The translations under genes and the position numbers were made by a program. The notes beneath the pieces were generated by a model. It was not told where the DNA came from, made no database searches, and saw only the letters and a list, made by a program, of their open reading frames with translations. Positions 1 to 6,310 of a DNA stretch of 6,387 nt are shown piece by piece. Origin of the DNA: Thermopetrobacter sp. (lineage in GTDB: Bacteria; Pseudomonadota; Alphaproteobacteria; Rhizobiales; Aestuariivirgaceae); the NCBI GenBank assembly GCA_011374735.1, contig DRPD01000191.1:1-6387 (forward strand), in the 5' to 3' direction. How positions within the stretch are numbered: the first letter of the stretch is position 1; each line of letters begins with the position of its first letter.

Positions 1-1093
1 CAAGGCGCTGGCCGGCGGCCTGTCCATCAACGGCCGCAAGCACCCGGTGGAATTCATCGTCCGCGACAGCCAGTCCAACGCCAACCGCGCCGCCTCCGCC
101 GCCCAGGAGCTGCTGCTGCGCGAGGAGGTGGACCTGATCACCGCCACGGCGACGCCGGAAACCACCAACCCGGTGGCCGATCAGGCGGAGCTGAACGCCA
201 AGCCCTGCCTGACCAACGATACCCCCTGGCAGCCCCACTTCTTCGGCCGCAAGGGCGACCCGAAGAAGGGCTTCGAGTGGACCTATCACTTCTTCTGGGG
301 GCTGGAGGACGTCATCTCCGTCTACTCCGGCATCTGGGATCAGGCCGCTGACAAGACCTCCAAGGTGGTCGGCGCCCTGTGGCCCAACGACCCGGACGGC
401 AACGCCTGGGGCGATCCGAAGATCGGCTTCCCGCCGGTGCTGAACAAGAAGGGCTACAAGATCGTCGATCCCGGCCGCTTCCAGGTCGGCAGCGACGACT
501 ATTCGGCCCACATCTCGCAGTTCAGGAAGGCCGGCGTGGACATCGTCACCGGCGTCGTGCCGCCGCCGGACTTCACCACCTTCTGGTTGCAGGCCGCGCA
601 ACAGGGCTTCAAGCCGAAGATGGTCACCGTCGGCAAGGCGCTGGAGTTCCCGCAGGTCATCAAGTCGCTGGGCGCGAAGGGCGACGGGCTGAGCGTCGAG
701 GTCTGGTGGTCGCCGCACCACCCCTACAAGTCCGGCTTCAACGGCATGAGCTCCAAGGAGCTGGCCGACGCCTACCAGAAGGCGACGGGCCGGCCGTGGA
801 CGATGCCGCTGGCCTTCAAGCACTCGCTGTTCGAGGTCGCCATCGACGCGCTGAAGCGCACCCGGGACATCGACAAGCCCGAGTCCATCCGCGACGCCCT
901 GAAGACCACCGACTATCAGTCCATCGTCGGCCCCATCAACTTCCGGAAGGGGCCGGTGCCCAACATCGCCAAGACGCCGCTGGTCGGCGGCCAGTGGACG
1001 GTCGGCAAGAGAGAATGGCCGGTGCTCGACATCGTCGAGAACGGCGACCACCCGGACATCGCCAGGACCGGGCGGGTGCGGCTGATCGGTTGA
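1..1093 (+). CDS. LIV-type ABC transporter periplasmic substrate-binding protein (5' end missing)
   Basis: The reading frame is open from the first full codon at base 2 to TGA 1091-1093, giving 363 residues with no N-terminus. The GTG at 47 lies inside conserved sequence and is not the start. The protein belongs to the periplasmic-binding-protein type 1 family (Peripla_BP_6, LivK-like). Marks are the NGRKHPVEFIVRDSQSN segment near the left edge, then NRAASAAQELL, the TATPETTNPVA loop, and the C-terminal ALKTTDYQSIVGPINF segment. Full-length relatives run about 400-430 residues, so roughly 50-60 are missing, including the secretion signal. It should bind the solute in the periplasm and deliver it to the LivH/LivM permeases encoded just downstream. 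The ligand cannot be read from sequence. The link to ring-cleavage genes suggests an aromatic compound, and the fragment is rich in Trp (12) and other aromatic residues. The next gene starts 28 bases after the stop. Confidence 0.9.
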   Translation, partial: KALAGGLSINGRKHPVEFIVRDSQSNANRAASAAQELLLREEVDLITATATPETTNPVADQAELNAKPCLTNDTPWQPHFFGRKGDPKKGFEWTYHFFWGLEDVISVYSGIWDQAADKTSKVVGALWPNDPDGNAWGDPKIGFPPVLNKKGYKIVDPGRFQVGSDDYSAHISQFRKAGVDIVTGVVPPPDFTTFWLQAAQQGFKPKMVTVGKALEFPQVIKSLGAKGDGLSVEVWWSPHHPYKSGFNGMSSKELADAYQKATGRPWTMPLAFKHSLFEVAIDALKRTRDIDKPESIRDALKTTDYQSIVGPINFRKGPVPNIAKTPLVGGQWTVGKREWPVLDIVENGDHPDIARTGRVRLIG

Positions 1094-1121
1094 GGCGGGC
1101 GAACGCGGGGCTGGCTGAAAC

Positions 1122-1841
1122 ATGGCACTGTTGAGCGTCTCCCACCTGAGCAGAAGCTTCGGCTCCCTGCTGGCGGTCAACGATGTCGGTTTCAGCCTCG
1201 ATGAAGGCGTCATGCTGGGCATCATCGGCCCCAACGGGGCCGGCAAGAGCACGTTGTTCAACCTGCTCACCGGCATGCTGCCGGTCAGCGCCGGCGCCAT
1301 CGTCTTCGACGGCGCCGACATCACCGCCGCGCCCAGCGCCGCGCGCGCCGCCATGGGCATCGCCCGCACCTTCCAGATCCCGCAACCGTTCGCCACCTTG
1401 AGCGTCTATGAGAACCTGCTGGTGGCGGCCCGCCATGCCGGGCGCATGAGCCATGCGCAAGCCCGTGACCATTGCGCCGCCGTGCTGGGCCGTCTGGGTC
1501 TGCGCGCCCTGGCCGACACCCCGGCCGGGGGCTTGCGCCTGCTCGACCGCAAGCGGCTGGAGCTGGCCCGCGCGCTGGCCGCGTCGCCGCGTCTGCTGCT
1601 GCTCGACGAGATCGCCGGCGGGCTGACCGATTCGGAGTGCGCGGAACTGCTCGCCATCATCCGCGCCCTGCGGGCCGGGAGCGTCACCATCATCTGGGTG
1701 GAGCACGTGGTGCATGCCCTGCTGTCGGCCATCGACCGGCTGATCGTCATGGACGCCGGGCGCATCATCGCCGACGGCCCGCCGCATGACACCTTCCAGC
1801 GCCGGGACGTGCGCGAGATCTACATGGGGCTGGATGCATGA
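1122..1841 (+). CDS. livG: LIV-type ABC transporter ATP-binding protein, LivG-like, with variant signature motif
   Basis: This 239-residue protein is a cytoplasmic ATPase subunit that powers import through LivH/LivM together with LivF. Walker A is GPNGAGKST (residues 36-44), the Q-loop is Gln85 in ARTFQIPQPF, Walker B with the catalytic Glu is LLLLDE (158-163), and the switch His is His195 in WVEHVV. The ABC signature is unusual: where LivG proteins normally read LSYGQ, this one reads LRLLD (138-142), inside an otherwise well-aligned stretch (RKRLELARAL). The residue after the catalytic Glu is Ile instead of Pro. A DRKRLE variant of this kind appears to recur in some LivG-like proteins (recollection, not searched), so it is unlikely to be damage. 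Start ATG 1122 gives the standard N-terminus leading into the first beta strands. It has only a weak ribosome site (GCGGGG, 1105-1110). The stop overlaps the livF start (ATGA 1838-1841). Confidence 0.93.
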   Translation: MALLSVSHLSRSFGSLLAVNDVGFSLDEGVMLGIIGPNGAGKSTLFNLLTGMLPVSAGAIVFDGADITAAPSAARAAMGIARTFQIPQPFATLSVYENLLVAARHAGRMSHAQARDHCAAVLGRLGLRALADTPAGGLRLLDRKRLELARALAASPRLLLLDEIAGGLTDSECAELLAIIRALRAGSVTIIWVEHVVHALLSAIDRLIVMDAGRIIADGPPHDTFQRRDVREIYMGLDA

Positions 1842-2548
1842 GCCGGCTGCTTGAGATCGAGGGCCTCGACGCCTTCCACGGCGTCTTTCAGGCCCTGTTC
1901 GGCGTCTCGCTGCACGTGGAGCCGGGCGAGGTGGTGGCCATTATCGGCGCCAACGGCGCCGGCAAGTCCACCCTGTTCGCCACCATCGCCGGGCTGCATG
2001 CGTGCGGCGGCGGCGCCATCGCCTTCGAGGGCCGCGCCCTGTGCGGCACCCCGGCCCACCAGATCGCCACCGCCGGCATCGCCCTGGTGCCGGAAGGGCG
2101 GCGGCTCTTTGCCTCGCTGACGGTGGCCGAAAATCTCGCCGTCGGCACCTGGCGCGCCGCCGAAGGAGCATGGACGATCGAGCGCGTATGCGAGCTGTTC
2201 CCGCGCCTTAAGGAACGATGGGATCAATCGGCCCGCCATCTCTCCGGCGGCGAGCAGCAGATGCTGGCCATCGCCCGCGCCCTGCTGCGCAACCCGCGCC
2301 TGCTGCTGATCGACGAATTGAGCCTCGGGCTGGCCCCGGCGGTCATCAACGGCATCTACGCCGCCCTGCCCGCCATCTTGCGATCCGGCTGCGCCATCCT
2401 GCTGGTCGAACAGGACATCGCCCGCGCCCTGCGCGAGAGCGCGCGTTACTATTGCCTGCGCGAAGGCCGGGTGATCCTGTCCGGCGACAGCGCGGCGGCC
2501 TCGCGCGAGGCCATCGCCCGCGCCTACTTCGGGGAGGCGGAAGCATGA
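1838..2548 (+). CDS. livF: LIV-type ABC transporter ATP-binding protein, LivF-like
   Basis: This is the second ATPase of the importer, 236 residues, the usual LivF length. Walker A is GANGAGKST (37-45). The LivF hallmark VPEGRRLFASLTVAENL spans 84-100. The signature LSGGEQ is at 135-140 and Walker B LLLIDE at 155-160, followed by LSLGLAP. The switch position reads VEQD, with Gln192 in place of His, as is usual for LivF. It should form a heterodimer with the preceding LivG-like subunit on the inner face of the membrane. The ATG overlaps the livG stop as ATGA, and its own TGA overlaps the start of the LivH-like permease in the same way, so the subunits are probably translated in a coupled fashion. 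The name refers to the family. The solute need not be an amino acid. Confidence 0.95.
   Translation: MSRLLEIEGLDAFHGVFQALFGVSLHVEPGEVVAIIGANGAGKSTLFATIAGLHACGGGAIAFEGRALCGTPAHQIATAGIALVPEGRRLFASLTVAENLAVGTWRAAEGAWTIERVCELFPRLKERWDQSARHLSGGEQQMLAIARALLRNPRLLLIDELSLGLAPAVINGIYAALPAILRSGCAILLVEQDIARALRESARYYCLREGRVILSGDSAAASREAIARAYFGEAEA
2531..2537 (+). promoter_or_regulatory. Ribosome binding site for the LivH-like permease
   Basis: GGGGAGG lies 7 bases before ATG 2545, inside the end of livF. It supports 2545 as the true start against the much longer upstream-open reading of the same frame, whose 5' part is out-of-frame livF sequence. Confidence 0.8.
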
Positions 2549-3417
2549 TCGCCGAGTTCGCCGACGCTCTCGTTCAGGGCCTGTTGCTGGGCGGGCTGTA
2601 TGCCCTGTTCGCGGCCGGGCTGTCATTGCTGTTCGGCATCATCCGCTTCGTCAACCTGGCCCACGGCGATTTCATCATCCTCGCCGCCTATCTGGGGCTG
2701 ATGCTGGTGGAGGCCACCGGCCTGCACCCGCTGCTCGCCCTGCTCGTCGTGCCGCCGTTCATGGCGGCGCTGGGCTATGCCGGCCAGCGGCTGCTGCTCA
2801 ACCGGGTGGTGGAACGCGGCCTGCTGCCGGCCATCCTGGTCACCTTCGGCCTGTCCATCATCATCCAGAACCTGCTGCTGGAGGTCTTCTCCGCCAACGC
2901 CCGCCGGGTGCCGGCCGGGGCGCTGGATGTGGCGTCCGTGGCCCTGCCCGGCGGCATCAACGTCGGCGTCCTGCCGCTCGTCATCTTCGCCGCCGCGGTG
3001 CTGGCGCTGGGCGGGCTGGGCTGGTTCTTCCGCCACACCATGACCGGCCGCCTGTTGCGCGCCGTGTCCGACGATCCGCCCATCGTCGGGCTCATCGGCG
3101 CCGACCGCCGCCACCTGTTCGCCGTCGCCACCGCCATCGCCGCGCTCACCGCCGGCCTCGCCGGGGTGCTGCTGATGATGAAGACCAACTTCGACCCGGC
3201 GGCCGGCCCGGCCCGGCTGCTGTTCGCCTTCGAGGCGGTCATCATCGGCGGCCTGCGCAACCTGTGGGGCACCCTGGCCGGCGGCATGATCCTCGGCATC
3301 GCCCAGGGCATCGGGGCGCGCATCGACCCCGGCTGGCAGCTGCTGGCCGGCCATCTGGTGTTCCTGCTGGTGCTGGCCGTCCGCCCGCGGGGCCTGTTCG
3401 GAGGGCGCCGGCGATGA
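2545..3417 (+). CDS. livH: LIV-type ABC transporter permease, LivH-like
   Basis: This is a 290-residue inner-membrane protein made largely of hydrophobic segments, one of the two permeases that form the channel. The family start is clear: GLLLGGLYALFAAGLSLLFG (12-31) followed by IIRFVNLAHGDF, the conserved LivH N-terminal motif. Later come the cytoplasmic loop RAVSDDPPIVGLIGAD, which is the expected ATPase contact region, the AFEAVIIGGLRNLWGTLAGG segment, and the typical C-terminal RPRGLFG. The start is set by a strong ribosome site at 2531-2537 and by the ATGA overlap with livF. The frame stays open upstream to 2218, but that part reads as an Arg/Pro-rich shadow of livF and is not included. 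It overlaps the LivM-like gene by ATGA at 3414-3417. Length and motifs look intact. Confidence 0.95.
   Translation: MIAEFADALVQGLLLGGLYALFAAGLSLLFGIIRFVNLAHGDFIILAAYLGLMLVEATGLHPLLALLVVPPFMAALGYAGQRLLLNRVVERGLLPAILVTFGLSIIIQNLLLEVFSANARRVPAGALDVASVALPGGINVGVLPLVIFAAAVLALGGLGWFFRHTMTGRLLRAVSDDPPIVGLIGADRRHLFAVATAIAALTAGLAGVLLMMKTNFDPAAGPARLLFAFEAVIIGGLRNLWGTLAGGMILGIAQGIGARIDPGWQLLAGHLVFLLVLAVRPRGLFGGRRR
3400..3405 (+). promoter_or_regulatory. Ribosome binding site for the LivM-like permease
   Basis: GGAGGG lies 8 bases before ATG 3414, within the last codons of the LivH-like gene. It fixes the LivM start against the earlier open frame from 3264. Confidence 0.75.
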
Positions 3418-4412
3418 CCCGCCGCTGGCTGGACAAACAGGCGCATCTCGTCGTGCTGGCGGCGCTGGCCGCGGCGCTGCTGGCCGCCCCGTTCGCGCTC
3501 GGCCGCGGCGATTTGCGCCTGCTCACGGAGATGCTCTGCATGCTGGCCCTGGCCCAGATGTGGAACCTGCTGGCCGGTTACATGGGGCTGATCTCCATCG
3601 GCCAGCACGCCTTCGTCGGCTTCGGCGGCTATGTGTTCTTCGCCCTGGCGGTGCTGGCCGGCGTGCCGCTGTTGTGGGCCTTGCCGCTGGTGCTGGCGGC
3701 CGGCGTCGCCGTGGCGCTGCCCACCGGCCTGCTGGCGTTTCGCCTGAGCGGCCCCTATTTCGCCGTCGGCACCTGGGTGATCGCCGAGGTCTATCGCCTG
3801 CTGGCCGCTCAGGTGAGCAGCCTGGGCGGCGGCTCCGGCATCTCCCTGCCCATCGCCCTGGTGCGGGACTTCGCCGCCCACCCGGTGCTGCGCGACCGGC
3901 TGATCTACTGGCTGTGCCTGGGCCTCGCCCTCATCGTGGTGCTGGGCTCCTGGTGGCTGATGCGCACCCGCGTCGGGCTGGCGCTCACCGCCATGGGCGA
4001 CAGCGAACAGGCGGCGCAAAGCTGCGGTGTGCCCACGCAACGCCTGAAGCGCGCCCTGTATGTGGTCATCGCCGCCCTCAGCGCCCTCATCGGCGCCCTC
4101 ATCTTCCTGCAGAAGCTGCGCATTTCGCCCGCAGCGGCGTTCTCGCTCAACGACTGGACGATCACCATCATCTTCATCGCCGTGCTGGGCGGCATCGGCA
4201 CCCTGGAAGGCCCCATCCTCGGCGTCATCGTCTATTTCCTGCTGCGCGAATACTTCTCGCAACTGGGCAACTGGTACATGGTGATGCTGGGAGTGGTGTC
4301 CATCGGCATCATGCTGTTCGAGCCGAAGGGCCTGTGGGGCATCGTGCAACGCCATACCCGCTGGCGGCTGTTTCCGGTGCGCCACCGGCTGAACGATCAA
4401 GCGGAGGAGTGA
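3414..4412 (+). CDS. livM: LIV-type ABC transporter permease, LivM-like
   Basis: This is a 332-residue polytopic inner-membrane protein, the partner of the LivH-like permease. After a short basic N-terminus (MTRRWLDK) and a first hydrophobic segment comes the family motif WNLLAGYMGLISIGQHAFVG (50-69). Further marks are FRLSGPYFAVGTWVIAEVYR, the Gly-rich loop SSLGGGSGISLP, the cytoplasmic loop RTRVGLALTAMGDSEQAAQS with GVPTQRLKRALY (ATPase contact region), and the IIFIAVLGGIGTLEGPILG segment near the end. The C-terminal EPKGLWG plus a basic tail is normal for LivM. Many LivM relatives are similar in length and some carry a fused ATPase domain, which this one does not. It begins inside the stop of the previous gene (ATGA) and ends 7 bases before the reductase start, tying transport to the catabolic genes. 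Confidence 0.95.
   Translation: MTRRWLDKQAHLVVLAALAAALLAAPFALGRGDLRLLTEMLCMLALAQMWNLLAGYMGLISIGQHAFVGFGGYVFFALAVLAGVPLLWALPLVLAAGVAVALPTGLLAFRLSGPYFAVGTWVIAEVYRLLAAQVSSLGGGSGISLPIALVRDFAAHPVLRDRLIYWLCLGLALIVVLGSWWLMRTRVGLALTAMGDSEQAAQSCGVPTQRLKRALYVVIAALSALIGALIFLQKLRISPAAAFSLNDWTITIIFIAVLGGIGTLEGPILGVIVYFLLREYFSQLGNWYMVMLGVVSIGIMLFEPKGLWGIVQRHTRWRLFPVRHRLNDQAEE
4403..4409 (+). promoter_or_regulatory. Ribosome binding site for the oxygenase reductase
   Basis: GGAGGAG lies inside the last codons of the LivM-like gene, 10 bases before ATG 4420. It supports that start and coupled translation across the transporter/catabolism junction. Confidence 0.75.
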
Positions 4413-4419
4413 ACCCACC

Positions 4420-5439
4420 ATGAGCGACGGCCAGCGACACCGCGTGCGGCTGAAGGACGCGCCCACCGAATGGGAAGTGGCGCACGGCGACACCATCCTG
4501 CGCGCCGCCCTGCGCGCCGGTGTCCCCTTCCCGTATGAATGCAACTCCGGCGGCTGCGGCTCATGCAGGTTCACGCCGCTGGAAGGCCGGGTGGAGGAGC
4601 TGTGGCCCGACGCCCCGGGGCTGTCGCGGCGCGACATCCGCAAGGGCCGCAAGCTGGCCTGCCAGTGCCGCCCCACAAGCGACCTCACCATCGAAGCGCG
4701 GCTGGAGAACGAACGGCCGCCCGCCCCCGCGCCACGGCGTTTTCAGGCCCGCTATCTGGGCCGCGACCGGTTGACCGCCGACATGGCGGAGTTTCACTTT
4801 GCCCCCGACGCCGCGGCGGCCTTCCTGCCCGGCCAGTATGCGATGATCGCCATTCCCGGCATCGGCGAGCGCGCCTATTCCTTCTCCGGCCATCCGGCCG
4901 AGGCCGGCGCCCGGCTGTCCTTCATCATCAAGCGCACCCCCGACGGCCGGGCCAGCAACTGGCTGTTCGACCAACTGCGCGAAGGCGACGAACTGGCCAT
5001 GGACGCCCCCTACGGCCTCGCCCACTTGCGCGACACCGGCCGCGACCTGGTGCTCATCGCCGGCGGTTCCGGCCTCTCGCCGGTGCTGTCCATCGCCCGC
5101 GCCGCGACCACCGATCCCGCCTTCGCCGGGCGCACCGCCCACCTGTTCTACGGCGGCCGCGGCCCCGCCGACATATGCACCCCGGCGCTGGTGCGAGAGC
5201 TGGGCGGAGGCGGCGCCGGACTGCTCTGCCGCAATGCCATCTCCGACCCACGGCAGGCCGCGGACTGGGGCGGCCCGGTGGGCATGATCCATGAGCTGGT
5301 GGCGCGCGAACTGAACGATCTGGCCCGCCATGACTTCTATTTCTGCGGGCCGCCGCCGATGACCGAGGCGGTGCGGCGCATGCTGATGCTCGACCACAAG
5401 GTGCCATTCGGGCAACTGCATTACGACCGCTTCTTCTGA
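4420..5439 (+). CDS. Oxygenase electron-transfer reductase (2Fe-2S ferredoxin, FAD and NAD domains), TmoF-like
   Basis: This 339-residue flavoprotein should pass electrons from NAD(P)H through FAD and a plant-type 2Fe-2S cluster to a ring-hydroxylating oxygenase. Domains in order are ferredoxin (about 1-97), FAD-binding (about 105-200) and NAD-binding (about 205-339). Cluster ligands are Cys41, Cys46 and Cys49 in YECNSGGCGSC, plus Cys81 in LACQC. The flavin motif is RAYS (151-154), the nucleotide motif is GGSGLSP (215-221), and the C-terminal half carries FYFCGPPPM (306-314). Several stretches resemble my recollection of toluene 4-monooxygenase reductase TmoF: FPYECNSGGCG, LWPDAPGL, and the terminal KVPF...HYDRFF. 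The partner could therefore be a soluble diiron monooxygenase, but reductases of this layout also serve Rieske dioxygenases, and no oxygenase subunit is in the window. It sits 7 bases after the permease and 28 before the hydrolase. Confidence 0.92.
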   Translation: MSDGQRHRVRLKDAPTEWEVAHGDTILRAALRAGVPFPYECNSGGCGSCRFTPLEGRVEELWPDAPGLSRRDIRKGRKLACQCRPTSDLTIEARLENERPPAPAPRRFQARYLGRDRLTADMAEFHFAPDAAAAFLPGQYAMIAIPGIGERAYSFSGHPAEAGARLSFIIKRTPDGRASNWLFDQLREGDELAMDAPYGLAHLRDTGRDLVLIAGGSGLSPVLSIARAATTDPAFAGRTAHLFYGGRGPADICTPALVRELGGGGAGLLCRNAISDPRQAADWGGPVGMIHELVARELNDLARHDFYFCGPPPMTEAVRRMLMLDHKVPFGQLHYDRFF

Positions 5440-5453
5440 AGCGGGCGCATGAC

Positions 5454-5460
5454 GGGAGGT
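5454..5460 (+). promoter_or_regulatory. Ribosome binding site for the meta-cleavage hydrolase
   Basis: GGGAGGT lies 7 bases before ATG 5468 in the 28-base gap after the reductase. It is one of the strongest such sites in the window. It supports 5468 as the start and independent loading of ribosomes on this gene. Confidence 0.8.
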
Positions 5461-5467
5461 TGAGGCC

Positions 5468-6310
5468 ATGAGCGACCAGACCAATCCGGAAATCGGCCGG
5501 CGCGGCGTGGCGGCCGGCTTCGCCACCAACTATCACGAGGCCGGCGCCGGCCATCCGGTGATCCTCATTCACGGCTCCGGGCCCGGCGTCTCCGCCTGGG
5601 CCAACTGGCGGCTGACCATCCCGGCCCTGGCCGAGCGGTTCCGCGTGCTGGCCCCGGACATCGTCGGCTTCGGCTTCACCGAACGCCCGGCCGACAACCG
5701 CTACGACATGGACTTGTGGCTGGGGCACCTGATCGGTTTCATGGACGCGCTGGAGGTGGACAGGGCCCACATCGTCGGCAACTCCTTCGGCGGCGCGCTG
5801 GCCCTGGCCCTGACCATCCGCCATCCCGGCCGCGTGAACCGGCTGGTGCTGATGGGCGCCGTCGGCGTCAGCTTCGAGATCACCGAGGGGCTTAACGCCG
5901 TGTGGGGCTATGAGCCCTCCATCGACAACATGCGCCACCTGCTCGACCTGTTCGCCTATGACCGCGATCTGGTTAACGACGAACTGGCGAAGCTGCGCTA
6001 TGAGGCCTCCATCCGCCCCGGCTTTCAGGAATCCTTCGCCGCCATGTTCCCCGCCCCGCGCCAGCGCTGGGTGGACGCCATGGCCAGCGATGAGAACGAT
6101 ATCCGCGCCATCGCGCACGAAACGCTCATTATCCATGGCCGCGAGGACAGGGTCATCCCGTTCGCCAACGCCCTGAAGCTGTTCAGCCTCATCAAGCGCA
6201 GCCAGCTGCACGCCTTCGGGCGCTGCGGACACTGGACGCAGATCGAACACGCGGCGCGCTTCAACCGGCTGGTCACGGACTTCTTCGCCGAGGCGGAACA
6301 GACGGCATGA
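5468..6310 (+). CDS. dmpD: Meta-cleavage product hydrolase (2-hydroxymuconate semialdehyde hydrolase family), DmpD-like
   Basis: This is a 280-residue cytoplasmic alpha/beta-hydrolase that should split the C-C bond of an extradiol ring-fission product, giving a carboxylic acid and 2-hydroxypenta-2,4-dienoate or a substituted form. The catalytic triad is readable: Ser106 in GNSFGG, Asp227 in HGREDRVIP, and His255 in GHWTQIEH. The oxyanion region is HGSGPGVSAWANW (35-47). Strong resemblance to my recollection of DmpD/XylF runs along the whole chain: NPEIGR at the N-terminus, GVSFEITEGLNAVWGY, the lid-region DRDLVNDELAKLRYEASIRP, and FAAMFPAPRQRWVD. Length matches the family (about 280). DmpD-type enzymes act on hydroxymuconic semialdehyde and on methyl or other alkyl ketone analogues. 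BphD and MhpC, which take bulkier products, are more distant alternatives. The stop overlaps the next start as ATGA. Confidence 0.95.
   Translation: MSDQTNPEIGRRGVAAGFATNYHEAGAGHPVILIHGSGPGVSAWANWRLTIPALAERFRVLAPDIVGFGFTERPADNRYDMDLWLGHLIGFMDALEVDRAHIVGNSFGGALALALTIRHPGRVNRLVLMGAVGVSFEITEGLNAVWGYEPSIDNMRHLLDLFAYDRDLVNDELAKLRYEASIRPGFQESFAAMFPAPRQRWVDAMASDENDIRAIAHETLIIHGREDRVIPFANALKLFSLIKRSQLHAFGRCGHWTQIEHAARFNRLVTDFFAEAEQTA

Noticed and set aside
47..49. GTG as a possible start of the binding protein.
   Set aside because: The frame is open upstream to base 2 and the upstream residues continue the conserved family sequence, so the gene is cut by the window edge.
1094..1121. The gap after the binding-protein gene as a site for a terminator or processing hairpin, as often found between binding-protein and membrane-component genes.
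   Set aside because: The 28 bases contain no clear inverted repeat and no T-run. I see no terminator here or in the 5440-5467 gap.
379..1134. A 251-codon + strand frame overlapping the binding protein.
   Set aside because: It is an Arg-rich frame-shifted reading of the binding-protein gene, with no family resemblance.
1122..1841. The LivG-like gene as a pseudogene because of its missing signature motif.
   Set aside because: The frame is uninterrupted, all other catalytic motifs are present, length is normal, and it is translationally coupled to livF. The variant looks like a subfamily trait.
2775..4691. A 638-codon open frame on the minus strand opposite the two permeases and the reductase start.
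   Set aside because: Long antisense frames arise in high-GC coding DNA. The translation is Gln/His/Asp/Arg-rich low-complexity sequence with no recognisable domain, and it crosses three well-supported + strand genes.
5449..5463. A tiny ORF (ATG, three more codons, TGA) between reductase and hydrolase that contains the hydrolase ribosome site, as a possible leader peptide.
   Set aside because: It is four codons long and has no convincing ribosome site of its own. Such chance frames are expected, and nothing indicates attenuation.
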